Source: CAYNSB01 sp964399625
Lineage (GTDB): Bacteria; Planctomycetota; Phycisphaerae; Phycisphaerales; UBA1924
Direction: 5' to 3'
DNA length: 47,915 nt
Assembly: GCA_964399625.1 (NCBI GenBank)
Contig: CAYNSB010000031.1
Location: 1-47,915 of the forward strand
The translations under genes and the position numbers were made by a program. Positions 1-7,421 of the stretch are shown piece by piece. How positions within the stretch are numbered: position 1 is the first letter of the stretch; the number at the start of each line of letters is the position of its first letter. The notes beneath the pieces were generated by a model, which worked only from the letters and a program-made list of their open reading frames with translations, had not been told where the DNA came from and searched no databases.

Positions 1-447
1 CAGCGTCGCCTTGTCCACCATCGCCGCGTGCTTGCGGATGTCCGCCAGGCCCGTCGCCTCGCCCACGGGCTTGGCCTTGCGCTTGGAGATCTTGAACCCG
101 TTGTACTGGGGCGGATTGTGCGAGGCGGTGGTCATGACGCCGCCGGCGCAGTCCACGTGGTTGATCGCGAAGTAGACGAAGGGCGTATCGACAAGCCCGA
201 CATCGATCACGTCGCCGCCTTGATCGAGGATGCCCTTGATGAGCTGCTCTGAGAGGCTCGGCGAGCTCTTGCGCATGTCGCGCCCGACGATGAGATTTCG
301 CATCATCGGCGTCGTGTCGCCCGCTTGCTCGGCCTCGTGGCGCAGGAACTTGCTCGCCCCGTAGCCGATCTGCCACGCCATCGTCTCATTGAGCAGGTCG
401 GGGTACGTGCCGCGGATGTCGTAGGCCTTAAAGACGCGTCCGAGCAT
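1..447 (-). CDS. phosphomannomutase/phosphoglucomutase, N-terminal part (runs off the left edge)
   Basis: The first 149 residues of an alpha-D-phosphohexomutase, which interconverts hexose 6- and 1-phosphates for sugar-nucleotide and polysaccharide synthesis in the cytoplasm. The N-terminus reads MLGRVFKAYDIRGTYPD, typical of the AlgC/ManB group. The active-site phosphoserine loop TASHNPP is at residues 107-113, with Ser109 as the expected phosphorylated residue. The ATG at 447 is preceded by AGGAGG eight bases upstream, which decides the start. The remaining domains (metal-binding loop, sugar-binding loop, C-terminal domain) lie outside the window, so mannose versus glucose specificity cannot be told. 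It is the leftmost of two minus-strand genes, with ispG upstream across a 99 bp gap. Confidence 0.9.
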   Translation of the reverse strand, partial: MLGRVFKAYDIRGTYPDLLNETMAWQIGYGASKFLRHEAEQAGDTTPMMRNLIVGRDMRKSSPSLSEQLIKGILDQGGDVIDVGLVDTPFVYFAINHVDCAGGVMTTASHNPPQYNGFKISKRKAKPVGEATGLADIRKHAAMVDKATL

Positions 448-546
448 GGCGATGCCTCCTGGTTCGAAAATGGAGGCAAGGTTAGGAGCGAGCGCGCCGA
501 GAGTCGCTCGTGTTCGGACAATGATCGGTACCAGGATCAGGGATCG

Positions 547-1815
547 CTACGTCTTTCCGATCGTCAGCGACGCCCCCTTGCCCCCGGCCACCTGCCCCGC
601 GGCGATCTTCTCCCATCCGCTGCCCAATTCCCCGATCGGGTCGGGCGGGATGATCTCGACCTTCTTCTCGCCGAGCTTGGCCCGCCCCGCGAGCACCTCG
701 GTCTGGAACTGCTCGCACTCGCGGACCAGCGCGGGCAGGATTTCTTCCTCGGTGACATTCGCGACGCGCTGCCCCTGCACGTAGATGATCCCGCGACGGT
801 CGCCGGCGAACACGGCCACGTCCGCGCCCTCGGCCTCGCCGGGTCCGTTCACCACGCACCCCATCACCGCCACCTTCATCGGCACGGTGATCCTGGGCGC
901 GAGCTGCGATCGCACGTTCTGCACGAGCGTGAATAGGTCCACCTGGATGCGCCCGCACGTGGGGCACGCGATGAGGTCCACGCCCACACGCTGGCGCAGC
1001 CCGAGCGACCAGAGGAGCTCGAGACCGTCCTGCACCTCGTACACGGGGTCGCTCGCGTAGCTGATGCGGATCGTGTCGCCGATGCCGTTGCACAGCAGCG
1101 CCGAGAGCGCCGCGACCGAGCGGATGCACCCGGTCTCCTTGGGCCCGGCGTGGGTCACGCCCAGATGCAGCGGGTGGTCGAACCGATTCGCGATCTCCGT
1201 GTAGGCGTCGATCACCAGGGCCGCGTCCATGCTCTTGGCGCTGATCGTGATATCGAAGAAGTCGCGCTCGTAGAAGATCTCGAGGTACTCCTCGAGCTTG
1301 GCGACCATGATCGCCAGCAGGTACCCGTGCTTGCGCTCGGAGAAGACCGCGCCGAGCTCCTTCATGCGCTTCTGCTTGTCCCTGCGCTCGATGATCGAGC
1401 CCTCGTTGACGCCCACGCGGATCGGGATGCGCGCCCGTTTGCACGCGTCGATCACCGCGTTCACCTGCTCGCGGTCGCTGATGTTGCCCGGGTTCAGGCG
1501 GATCTTGTGCACGCCCGCCTCCACCGCCTCCAGGGCGCGCTGGAAGTGGAAGTGCACGTCCGCGACGATGGGCACGCTCGTCTGCTTCAAGATTTCCTTC
1601 AGTGCCTCGGTGTCCTTCTTCTCGGGCACGGCCACGCGCACGACGTCAGCCCCCGCCTTGTGGAGCCTGTTGATCTCCGCGACGCAGGCGTCGATGTCGT
1701 GGGTGTACCCCGCGGTCATGGTCTGGACCGAGATCGGGGCGTCGCCCCCAACTCGGACGACCCCCGTGCGCGCGTTGCCCAGAGCGATCTGACGGGTCTT
1801 TCGACGAGGAAGCAT
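547..1815 (-). CDS. ispG: 4-hydroxy-3-methylbut-2-enyl diphosphate synthase
   Basis: IspG/GcpE of the MEP isoprenoid pathway reduces methylerythritol cyclodiphosphate to HMBPP using a 4Fe-4S cluster. At 422 residues it is longer than the 372-residue E. coli enzyme, mainly through a C-terminal tail. The cluster ligands are visible as CPTC (Cys284, Cys287) and Cys320 in VMGCVVNGPGEA, where Glu327 matches the conserved catalytic glutamate of GPGEA. The frame stays open to about 2184, but homology begins at MLPRRKTRQIAL, so the ATG at 1815 is chosen. No Shine-Dalgarno precedes it. Instead TACTAT ends eight bases upstream, which suggests a leaderless or nearly leaderless transcript (see the promoter entry). 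Confidence 0.93.
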   Translation of the reverse strand: MLPRRKTRQIALGNARTGVVRVGGDAPISVQTMTAGYTHDIDACVAEINRLHKAGADVVRVAVPEKKDTEALKEILKQTSVPIVADVHFHFQRALEAVEAGVHKIRLNPGNISDREQVNAVIDACKRARIPIRVGVNEGSIIERRDKQKRMKELGAVFSERKHGYLLAIMVAKLEEYLEIFYERDFFDITISAKSMDAALVIDAYTEIANRFDHPLHLGVTHAGPKETGCIRSVAALSALLCNGIGDTIRISYASDPVYEVQDGLELLWSLGLRQRVGVDLIACPTCGRIQVDLFTLVQNVRSQLAPRITVPMKVAVMGCVVNGPGEAEGADVAVFAGDRRGIIYVQGQRVANVTEEEILPALVRECEQFQTEVLAGRAKLGEKKVEIIPPDPIGELGSGWEKIAAGQVAGGKGASLTIGKT

Positions 1816-1823
1816 GCGACCCG

Positions 1824-1852
1824 ATAGTACGCGGACGTGGCGGCATCTCGAA
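1824..1852 (-). promoter_or_regulatory. candidate promoter of ispG, close to the start codon
   Basis: On the minus strand TACTAT (1824-1829) is a reasonable -10 hexamer, with TTCGAG (1847-1852) 17 bases further upstream as a poor -35. The -10 lies only eight bases before the ATG, so transcription would begin at or just before the start codon. Seen by eye only. Confidence 0.35.
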
Positions 1853-1933
1853 AGTGCGTGCGGGACGCCCGCTCGACCCATAATGACGCCCGGAAGCCCT
1901 CCCTCGACTGCGGCTGGCGAAATACCCCGTTTG

Positions 1934-1996
1934 GAGGAGGTGTCCTCACTATCGCAAAGTACGAGGCCCGTCGGGCGCCGAGGGTGCGAACCCTCG
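1934..1996 (+). promoter_or_regulatory. three tandem hairpins in the leader of the first PilZ gene
   Basis: Three perfect inverted repeats follow each other: GAGGA/TCCTC with loop GGTG (1934-1947), GCCC/GGGC with loop GTC (1966-1976) and CGAGGGT/ACCCTCG with a GCGA tetraloop of the GNRA type (1979-1996). They precede the GTG of the PilZ gene at 2031. A structured 5' leader is possible. I could not match it to a known riboswitch, and the conserved cores of the c-di-GMP-I class are not visible. Confidence 0.35.
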
Positions 1997-2030
1997 CGGG
2001 TCGATATGTGCCGCAACCGCGGAGGCGATC

Positions 2031-2642
2031 GTGTCCCAGCCCGATCCGAATGTGCGTGACACCGTGCGGATGCCCGAGCCGGCGATCCGTGCCTTCCTCG
2101 ACTTCCTCGATCGCCAAGAGACCAGCGAAGCCCGCCTGAACGGCGATATCGCCAAGCGTTCCACGCGGCGCCATCGGTTCCCATCGCTCGTCCCTGTCAC
2201 GCTCGAGATCCTCCGCCCGGGCGAGGGCACCGTTCGGTTCGCCGTCGTGCCGCGAAACCTCTCCAAGGGCGGCATGTCGATCGTCCACGGCGTCTTCCTG
2301 CATCCTCATTCGGAGTGCGTCATCCACCTGCGGACCGTCGATGGCGAGAAGACGGTCGTCGAAGGTGTGCTCACGCGGTGCCGGTACGTCGGCGCAAAGA
2401 TGCACGAGACGGGCATCAAGTTCCACCGGGAGGTGGACCCGAACGCCTACCTGGTCCTGTGCGAGGACGAAGAGCCGCCAAAGTCCAAGGCTCCCTCCAG
2501 CGCGACGCCATCCGTCGGCGCCAACATCGCGCCCGCGATCGCCCTCGCCGAGGAGCTCGTGCAGCTCGTGCGGTCGCGCGCCTCCGCCGCCGTCGTCGAG
2601 CGCGTGCTGGACCAGATCCGCAGCGTGTACCCAGCGGCCTAG
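2031..2642 (+). CDS. PilZ-domain protein (putative c-di-GMP receptor)
   Basis: A 203-residue soluble protein. Residues about 42-145 form a PilZ domain with both c-di-GMP signature elements: the RSTRR arginine motif (Arg43-Arg47) and NLSKGG, which fits NxSxxG (Asn76, Ser78, Gly81). PilZ proteins bind c-di-GMP and act on motility, secretion or exopolysaccharide partners; no output domain is recognisable here. A short N-terminal helix and a C-terminal tail of about 50 residues (Ala/Pro/Ser-rich, then helical) flank the domain. The GTG start is supported by GGAGG eleven bases upstream. The gene is divergent from ispG and convergent with the MFS gene, ten bases from its stop. Confidence 0.85.
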   Translation: MSQPDPNVRDTVRMPEPAIRAFLDFLDRQETSEARLNGDIAKRSTRRHRFPSLVPVTLEILRPGEGTVRFAVVPRNLSKGGMSIVHGVFLHPHSECVIHLRTVDGEKTVVEGVLTRCRYVGAKMHETGIKFHREVDPNAYLVLCEDEEPPKSKAPSSATPSVGANIAPAIALAEELVQLVRSRASAAVVERVLDQIRSVYPAA

Positions 2643-2652
2643 CGGCGACGCC

Positions 2653-4224
2653 TCAGTCGCGGACGCGGTCGTCCCGCCGGTGCGCGCTCGCCGTCACTCC
2701 ATGCACCAGGCGGCGCGCCAGGTTCCGGGGCGGTGCCCCGCGGCGCGCCATCCCGTCCACCTCCGGGGTGCGCCAGATCAGCATCACCAGGCCCGCGCCG
2801 ACCAGCATCACCGCCAGGCTGACCATGCCCACCTGCGTGCGATCGCCGTGGGTGTATCGCTCGGGCAGCGCATCGCCGATCACGCCGCACATCAGCGCTC
2901 CGACCGGCATTGCGCCAAAGCTCAGCACGTTGGCGATGGACATCACGCGCCCGCGCATCCGGTCCTCCACGAGCAGCTGCAGGGCCGCGAACGACGAGTT
3001 GAACGTCCACATCCAGAAGAGCCCGCACAGGAACATCGGCGCCGCCGCCCACGCCAGCGACGGAGCCCCCGCGGTCAGCCCCGTCATCGCGCCGCCCAGC
3101 AGCACCGAGAGCGGGATGAGATGGTGGCGCGGGTACCACGGCGGCACACGTTTGATCGACAGCGCCCCCGTCACCGCGCCCGCGCCCATGATCGCCAGCA
3201 GCAGCCCGAACGTGTCCGCCTTCTCGCGGTACACCTCCTGCACGATGATCGGCATCATCCGCAGCAGCGGCGTCGCGAACATCGAGAAGATCGCGATCGC
3301 GAGGATCAGCGCCCGCGGGCCGGGCTCGCGGAACGTGAACCGGAACGACTCGAGCAGCTGGGCCCACGGGCTCGCCCCGTCCCGTTGCGGCGCCGGAGCC
3401 TTGGGCGTCGTCATCACCGCCCCGATCACCACAAGGAAGCTCAGCGTGTTCATCAGGAAGAGCCCGCCCGCGCCCACCAACGCCATCGACCACCCCGCCA
3501 GCGCCGGGCCCACCACACGCGACATGTTGAACTGCAATCCGTTCAGCACGATCGCATCGGCGAGCTCGTGACGCGGCACCAGCCTCGGCGTCAGCACTCC
3601 CCACGCCGGCATGTTGAATGCCATCACGATCCCGTTGAGCAGCCCCAGCAGGATGAGCACGTAGGGATTGATCGCCCCGCGGTACGCCTCCACGCATAGC
3701 GCGCCCGCGATGAGCATCATCATCGCCTGCGTGGACACAAGCAGGTTCCGCCGGTCCACCCGATCCGCCACGACGCCGCCGAGCAAGCCCAGGAGCATGA
3801 TCGGCCCGGTCTGGGCCGCGGCGAGGTAGCCCATCATGATCGTCGCGCCGGGGCGCCCCGCGTCCACCCACTCCGGCGCGAGCGTGGACTGGGCCATGGC
3901 CCATTGCACGCCGACCATCTCCATCCATCCGCCGCAGTTGGAGACGAACGACGCGCCCCACACGTTGCGGTAGTGGCGGTGGCGAAGGACGCTCCAGGAT
4001 GAGCCCCTGCGGAGCGCCGGCTCCGGGACGCCACTCCCCGATTCGGACGCGCCCGCCGCATCGCTGGATGCACCGTCGCGTCCACGCGCTGCGCCGCTCG
4101 GTGACTGGACCTGCGCCTCGTTCGCATTCGGGCTCAGGGCCGAAGCGCCGGGTGGCGCGCCGGAATCCCCCGCGCGTGCATCGCGTGAGGCCTCCGAGCC
4201 CGAGACATTCGAGGACGAGAGCAA
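2653..4224 (-). CDS. major facilitator superfamily transporter, EntS-like exporter group
   Basis: A 523-residue inner-membrane secondary transporter. The transmembrane body starts near residue 80 (RHRHYRNVWGASFVSN, typical of the MFS_3/DHA3 group that includes the enterobactin exporter EntS). It continues through about 12 hydrophobic segments, with a GGVVADRVDRR loop 2 signature between the second and third. The substrate is unknown. The first 75 residues are Ser/Gly/Ala-rich and unlike a transporter. The start used is TTG at 4224, with GGAG seven bases upstream, but internal starts cannot be excluded. The leader immediately before TTG folds into GGGaAAC-GGA-GTTCCC. The gene is convergent with the PilZ gene and downstream of a zinc-ribbon protein on the same strand. 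Confidence 0.8.
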   Translation of the reverse strand: MLSSSNVSGSEASRDARAGDSGAPPGASALSPNANEAQVQSPSGAARGRDGASSDAAGASESGSGVPEPALRRGSSWSVLRHRHYRNVWGASFVSNCGGWMEMVGVQWAMAQSTLAPEWVDAGRPGATIMMGYLAAAQTGPIMLLGLLGGVVADRVDRRNLLVSTQAMMMLIAGALCVEAYRGAINPYVLILLGLLNGIVMAFNMPAWGVLTPRLVPRHELADAIVLNGLQFNMSRVVGPALAGWSMALVGAGGLFLMNTLSFLVVIGAVMTTPKAPAPQRDGASPWAQLLESFRFTFREPGPRALILAIAIFSMFATPLLRMMPIIVQEVYREKADTFGLLLAIMGAGAVTGALSIKRVPPWYPRHHLIPLSVLLGGAMTGLTAGAPSLAWAAAPMFLCGLFWMWTFNSSFAALQLLVEDRMRGRVMSIANVLSFGAMPVGALMCGVIGDALPERYTHGDRTQVGMVSLAVMLVGAGLVMLIWRTPEVDGMARRGAPPRNLARRLVHGVTASAHRRDDRVRD

Positions 4225-4287
4225 GGGAACTCCGTTTCCCGCGTGGGACTGGCGTGGGCGACGCCCAACGGCGCGGCCGATCCGATG

Positions 4288-5100
4288 CTAGGTGGGGCTC
4301 GCGGGCCGTTCGAGCCCTTCAGGGGCCGGAGCGGAAGCGACGGGCGCTCGCGGCTGATTGGCGAACCTCATCCGGCGCACGCCGAGGTAAACGAGCGTTT
4401 CGAAAAGGAGCATGCCGAGGAAGAATGAGGCCGGTACTGAGAGCAGAACCAACTGGATCAATCGATTCGGCATGCGGCCGAAGGAGTGAAATCCGATTGC
4501 GATCACAGTGATGGACATGTGAACGCCGCCAAACGCCAGCATCCAGCCCACGGAGGCATGCCCACAGATTGTCGCGGCAACTGCATCGCTGACTCGCCAG
4601 CCGTGACGGGCGCCGAAGAACCTGATGCCACGCATCTCGATCCACGAGAGCGCCCATCCGATTCCAACAACTCCGACCCACTGAACACAGAACAACACTG
4701 TCAAGTTAAAGACCGAAATGACTGTGTCGAAAGATGTTTTTCTGCCGGAGCCTGAGAGCTGGCCGTAACCGAAGACTGCAAAGAGGATAAGCGGTATGAC
4801 GCCAAGTGTCGCCGCTTGTATCAGGGTGTGTCCCAACTGTTCCTTGCCGAAGTATCCCTCAACCCGGATCCGATCCCAGCACGTCACCGGGTGTCTCAAA
4901 ACCCACAAATGGGTCTGCAGCGCACTCCGAAACGTCCCCTCCCTCTGCCACGCCGACCCCGTCCTCCGCTCCGGCAGCGACTCCGCGATGGGCTTTCCGC
5001 ACTCCGGGCAGTTACCCGATTCCTCCAGCCCATCGATCACGTAGCCACACCGCTCGCACAGCAGCGTCGCCGGGTCTTTCGGGTCGAACGACCTCGTCAC
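4288..5100 (-). CDS. zinc-ribbon multi-pass membrane protein of unknown function
   Basis: A 270-residue protein. The N-terminus carries a rubredoxin-like zinc ribbon with two CxxC pairs (CERCGYVIDG then CPECGKPI), followed by a linker and about four or five hydrophobic segments in the middle and C-terminal part (GVIPLILFAVFGYG, VLFCVQWVGVVGIGWAL, VGWMLAFGGV, LVLLSVPASFFLGMLL). This arrangement resembles zinc-ribbon/Yip1-type unknown proteins that are common in planctomycetes; I do not recognise a function. The frame is open to a TTG at 5124, but GTG at 5100 has GGAGGG five bases upstream and is preferred. It shares the strand with the MFS gene and is divergent from the GNAT gene. The A+T content is somewhat higher than in the neighbours. 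Confidence 0.7.
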   Translation of the reverse strand: MTRSFDPKDPATLLCERCGYVIDGLEESGNCPECGKPIAESLPERRTGSAWQREGTFRSALQTHLWVLRHPVTCWDRIRVEGYFGKEQLGHTLIQAATLGVIPLILFAVFGYGQLSGSGRKTSFDTVISVFNLTVLFCVQWVGVVGIGWALSWIEMRGIRFFGARHGWRVSDAVAATICGHASVGWMLAFGGVHMSITVIAIGFHSFGRMPNRLIQLVLLSVPASFFLGMLLFETLVYLGVRRMRFANQPRAPVASAPAPEGLERPASPT

Positions 5101-5169
5101 GCCATCCCTCCAAACGCCACGCAAACCATCCTTCGGCTATCCTTCGCCCGCTTCCGCCGGAACGTCCCA

Positions 5170-5185
5170 CCACCGGCGAGCGGAG
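5170..5185 (+). repeat. 16-nt repeat shared with the fliE leader
   Basis: CCACCGGCGAGCGGAG occurs here and exactly again at 19151-19166. Here its GGAG end serves as the Shine-Dalgarno of the GNAT gene, whereas before fliE the same half-site forms one arm of a GGA-loop hairpin. Confidence 0.6.
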
Positions 5186-5191
5186 AAGCGC

Positions 5192-5704
5192 GTGATCCGC
5201 ATCCGACGCATTGACCGGCAGGATCCCCTGTACCAGCAGGCCCTCGCCCTCCGCGAGGAGGAGATCCTCCGCCCGCTCCGCCTGGACCTGAGCGAGTTCT
5301 ACAAGCTCTTCCCTGGCGTCGAGGAAAAGCTCGAGCACTTCGTCGCGGTGGTGGACGTGCTGGGCAAGCCCCGCGTCGTCGGATGCGCCTCGCTCCTGCC
5401 CAACGACCCCGTGCCGGGCATCGGACGGATGATGCAGATGGCCGTGCATCGCCAGCGCCAGCGCGAGGGCATCGGAACCATGCTCGTCGCCGCGCTCGAG
5501 AAGCGCGCCTTCCTTGAGCTCTCCCTCGTCGAGCTGTACACGAATGTCCCGGTGAAGTCGCTGGGCTTCTGCGAGAATCTCGGGTGGCAGGTCGATTCCG
5601 ACGAGTTCCAGGAGGCCGGCGTCGCGCATCGACGCATGGTGGTCCGCGCACCGGACCAGAAGGACGTCGCCTCGGTCGATGAACCCGAGCCCGAGGGGGA
5701 GTGA
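5192..5704 (+). CDS. GNAT-family N-acetyltransferase
   Basis: A 170-residue single-domain acetyltransferase that would transfer an acetyl group from acetyl-CoA to an unknown amine. The acetyl-CoA pyrophosphate loop (motif A) is QRQREGIGTML, the R/QxxGxG pattern, preceded by the beta-4 strand GRMMQMAV. The C-terminal pattern FCENLGW...EFQEAGVAHRRM resembles the ElaA/YjcF branch (FYekLGF...eeaGi.H..M). GTG at 5192 has GGAG seven bases upstream. The last 20 residues are acidic and variable. It overlaps no neighbour, and a PilZ gene follows on the same strand after 133 bp with its own possible promoter. Confidence 0.82.
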   Translation: MIRIRRIDRQDPLYQQALALREEEILRPLRLDLSEFYKLFPGVEEKLEHFVAVVDVLGKPRVVGCASLLPNDPVPGIGRMMQMAVHRQRQREGIGTMLVAALEKRAFLELSLVELYTNVPVKSLGFCENLGWQVDSDEFQEAGVAHRRMVVRAPDQKDVASVDEPEPEGE

Positions 5705-5766
5705 ACGCGCGGATTCTGCGCGACTCGATCCTGATCTTGGCGTGCCTGCCGCGCACCCCGCACATG

Positions 5767-5794
5767 TGAAGACAGGCAAGCCATCGTTCGATAA
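5767..5794 (+). promoter_or_regulatory. sigma-28 (FliA)-like promoter before the second PilZ gene
   Basis: TGAAGACA (5767-5774), a 12-base spacer and TTCGATAA (5787-5794) approximate the flagellar consensus TAAAGTTT-N11-GCCGATAA, with the CGATAA core intact. The predicted transcription start is about 34 bases before the ATG, leaving room for the GGGAG ribosome site. Pattern seen by eye, not tested. Confidence 0.4.
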
Positions 5795-5837
5795 CTCTCG
5801 TGCCGCGTGCACTCCGCGCGGATTCGGGAGTCACGCG

Positions 5838-6224
5838 ATGGTCCGCATCAACCGGCGTCAGCACGAGCGCTTCGTCCTCCAGCCCATGTACACCCGCGTG
5901 GCGCTGCGCCTGCTCAGCGAGGACACTTTCACGCGCGAGGGGCACATCCACAACGCGAGCGAGGGTGGGCTGATGTTCGAGCTCGACGACCCAATCGCGC
6001 CGGGCACGCCCGTCGCCGTGCAGATCTACCTTCCCGGCCTGCACAACGACGTCGGCCCCGGGCGAGCGGTGTTCGCGCTGGGCACGATCGTGTGGGTCGC
6101 GGACGATGTGGATGAACCGGGCCCGGTGCGCATGGCCGTGTCGTTCTCGCACTACGCGCGCGAGGGCGATCGCGAGCGCCTCATCCGCCAGCTCGCCAGC
6201 GGGCGATTCGCGCGCGCGGCGTAG
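5838..6224 (+). CDS. single-domain PilZ protein (putative c-di-GMP receptor)
   Basis: A 128-residue protein that is almost entirely a PilZ domain. The arginine motif is RQHER (Arg7-Arg11) and the second motif NASEGG (Asn39, Ser41, Gly44) fits NxSxxG, so ligand binding is expected. The frame is open to 5679, inside the GNAT gene, but that extension has no homology-like features. ATG at 5838 with GGGAG eight bases upstream is used. A sigma-28-like promoter upstream would make it a flagellar-regulon gene, as with ycgR, the flagellar brake of enterics; here that role is inference only, because no YcgR N-terminal domain is present. Confidence 0.82.
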   Translation: MVRINRRQHERFVLQPMYTRVALRLLSEDTFTREGHIHNASEGGLMFELDDPIAPGTPVAVQIYLPGLHNDVGPGRAVFALGTIVWVADDVDEPGPVRMAVSFSHYAREGDRERLIRQLASGRFARAA

Positions 6225-6323
6225 GAACGCAGGATTCCGCCAGTTTCGGAGCCGCTCGCCGCGCTCCGGACAACCTCGGAACCCCATGCCGATGCCCCAA
6301 CGCGGTTTCCGATCGCTCTACAT

Positions 6324-6359
6324 TTGAGCTTTGAGCTTTGCGCCTTTGAGTTCTACCCT
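6324..6359 (+). promoter_or_regulatory. candidate promoter and short tandem repeats before obgE
   Basis: TTGAGC occurs twice (6324-6329 and 6331-6336), with TTTGCG and TTTGAG following in a 7-nt-like rhythm. TTGAGC (6331-6336), 17 bases, then TACCCT (6354-6359) reads as a weak housekeeping promoter. Its -10 ends five bases before the GTG of obgE, so the transcript would be leaderless, which agrees with the lack of a Shine-Dalgarno. Confidence 0.35.
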
Positions 6360-6364
6360 CCCAG

Positions 6365-7420
6365 GTGTTCGTCGATCAAGCTGTCATCCAGGTCCGCGCC
6401 GGCAACGGCGGCAACGGGTGCGTCTCGTTCCGCCGCGAGAAGTACGTCCCCAAGGGCGGGCCCGATGGTGGCAACGGGGGTGACGGCGGGTCCGTAATCC
6501 TCGTCGCCGATCCGAACGTCAACACGCTGTTCGATTTCCAGAGCCAGCACCACTGGAACGCGGAGCACGGGCAGGGCGGCATGTCGAGCCAGCGATCGGG
6601 GCTGGCGGGCAAGGACTGCATCGTGCGCATGCCCGCGGGCACCCTCGTCTACGACGCGAACTCGGGCGAGCTCCTGCACGACCTTGCGCCCGGCGGACAG
6701 GTGGTCATCGCCAAGGGCGGGCAGGGCGGTTGGGGCAACGAGCATTACAAGCGCAGCACCAACCAGACGCCCCGGCGCGCCGAGTCGGGCGAGCCGGGCG
6801 AGGTCAAGACCCTGCGTCTCGAACTCAAACTCATCGCCGATGTCGGGCTCGTCGGCAAGCCCAACGCGGGCAAGAGCACGCTGCTCGCGGCCTTGACGCG
6901 CGCGACACCCAAGATCGCCGATTACCCGTTCACCACGCTCTCGCCGCAGCTGGGCATCGCCGAGCTCGACGCGACGCGCCGGCTTGTCATCGCGGACATC
7001 CCGGGACTCATCGAGGGCGCGGCCCAGGGCGCGGGGCTTGGGCACGACTTCCTCCGGCACATCGAGCGCACGCGCATCATCGTGCACCTGCTCGACGCCG
7101 CGCCCGCGGACGAGAGCGACCCCGCCGAGGCATACACGACGATCCGCGCCGAGCTCGAGCGCTACTCCCCCCAGCTCGCCGAGAAGCCCGAGCTCATCGT
7201 GCTCAACAAGATGGACCTGATCCCCGACGAGGACGATCAGCAAAAGCTCGTGAAGGACCTGCGCAAGCGCCTCAAGCTCGGCGCAAAGGAAGAGGTTCTG
7301 GCCATTTCCGGCGCGGCCAAGCTCGGCACTCGACCGCTTCTCGAACGCCTCTGGTCGATGCTCCACCCCAAGGGCAAGACGATCGAGGGGTGGAAGAAGC
7401 CCGAAGTCGCCGAGAGCTGA
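6365..7420 (+). CDS. obgE: Obg family GTPase
   Basis: A 351-residue essential ribosome-associated GTPase (CgtA/Obg). The glycine-rich Obg fold spans residues 1-158 (RAGNGGNGCVSF, KGGPDGGNGGDGGSV, KGGQGGWGN). The G domain follows: P-loop GLVGKPNAGKST (161-172), switch II DIPGLIEGA (211-219), NKMD (281-284) and ISGAA as the G5 motif. It ends soon after the G domain, so the variable Obg C-terminal domain is essentially absent. The GTG start is set by the invariant MFVDQA N-terminus; there is no ribosome site upstream. Its stop lies one base from the stop of the convergent methyltransferase gene. Confidence 0.95.
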   Translation: MFVDQAVIQVRAGNGGNGCVSFRREKYVPKGGPDGGNGGDGGSVILVADPNVNTLFDFQSQHHWNAEHGQGGMSSQRSGLAGKDCIVRMPAGTLVYDANSGELLHDLAPGGQVVIAKGGQGGWGNEHYKRSTNQTPRRAESGEPGEVKTLRLELKLIADVGLVGKPNAGKSTLLAALTRATPKIADYPFTTLSPQLGIAELDATRRLVIADIPGLIEGAAQGAGLGHDFLRHIERTRIIVHLLDAAPADESDPAEAYTTIRAELERYSPQLAEKPELIVLNKMDLIPDEDDQQKLVKDLRKRLKLGAKEEVLAISGAAKLGTRPLLERLWSMLHPKGKTIEGWKKPEVAES

Positions 7421-7421
7421 A

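Noticed and set aside
1934..2030. Possible c-di-GMP-I riboswitch before the PilZ gene (contains CGCAAAG and a GNRA loop)
   Set aside because: The conserved GCACAGGGCAAACC half and the tetraloop receptor are not present, and the helix order does not fit.
1815..2184. N-terminal extension of ispG by 123 residues
   Set aside because: The added residues are Arg/Ser/Gly-rich shadow sequence without IspG similarity and overlap the divergent PilZ gene.
6324..6350. TTTGAGC tandem repeats as a repeat element or CRISPR
   Set aside because: Only two perfect units and two decayed ones; more likely part of a promoter.
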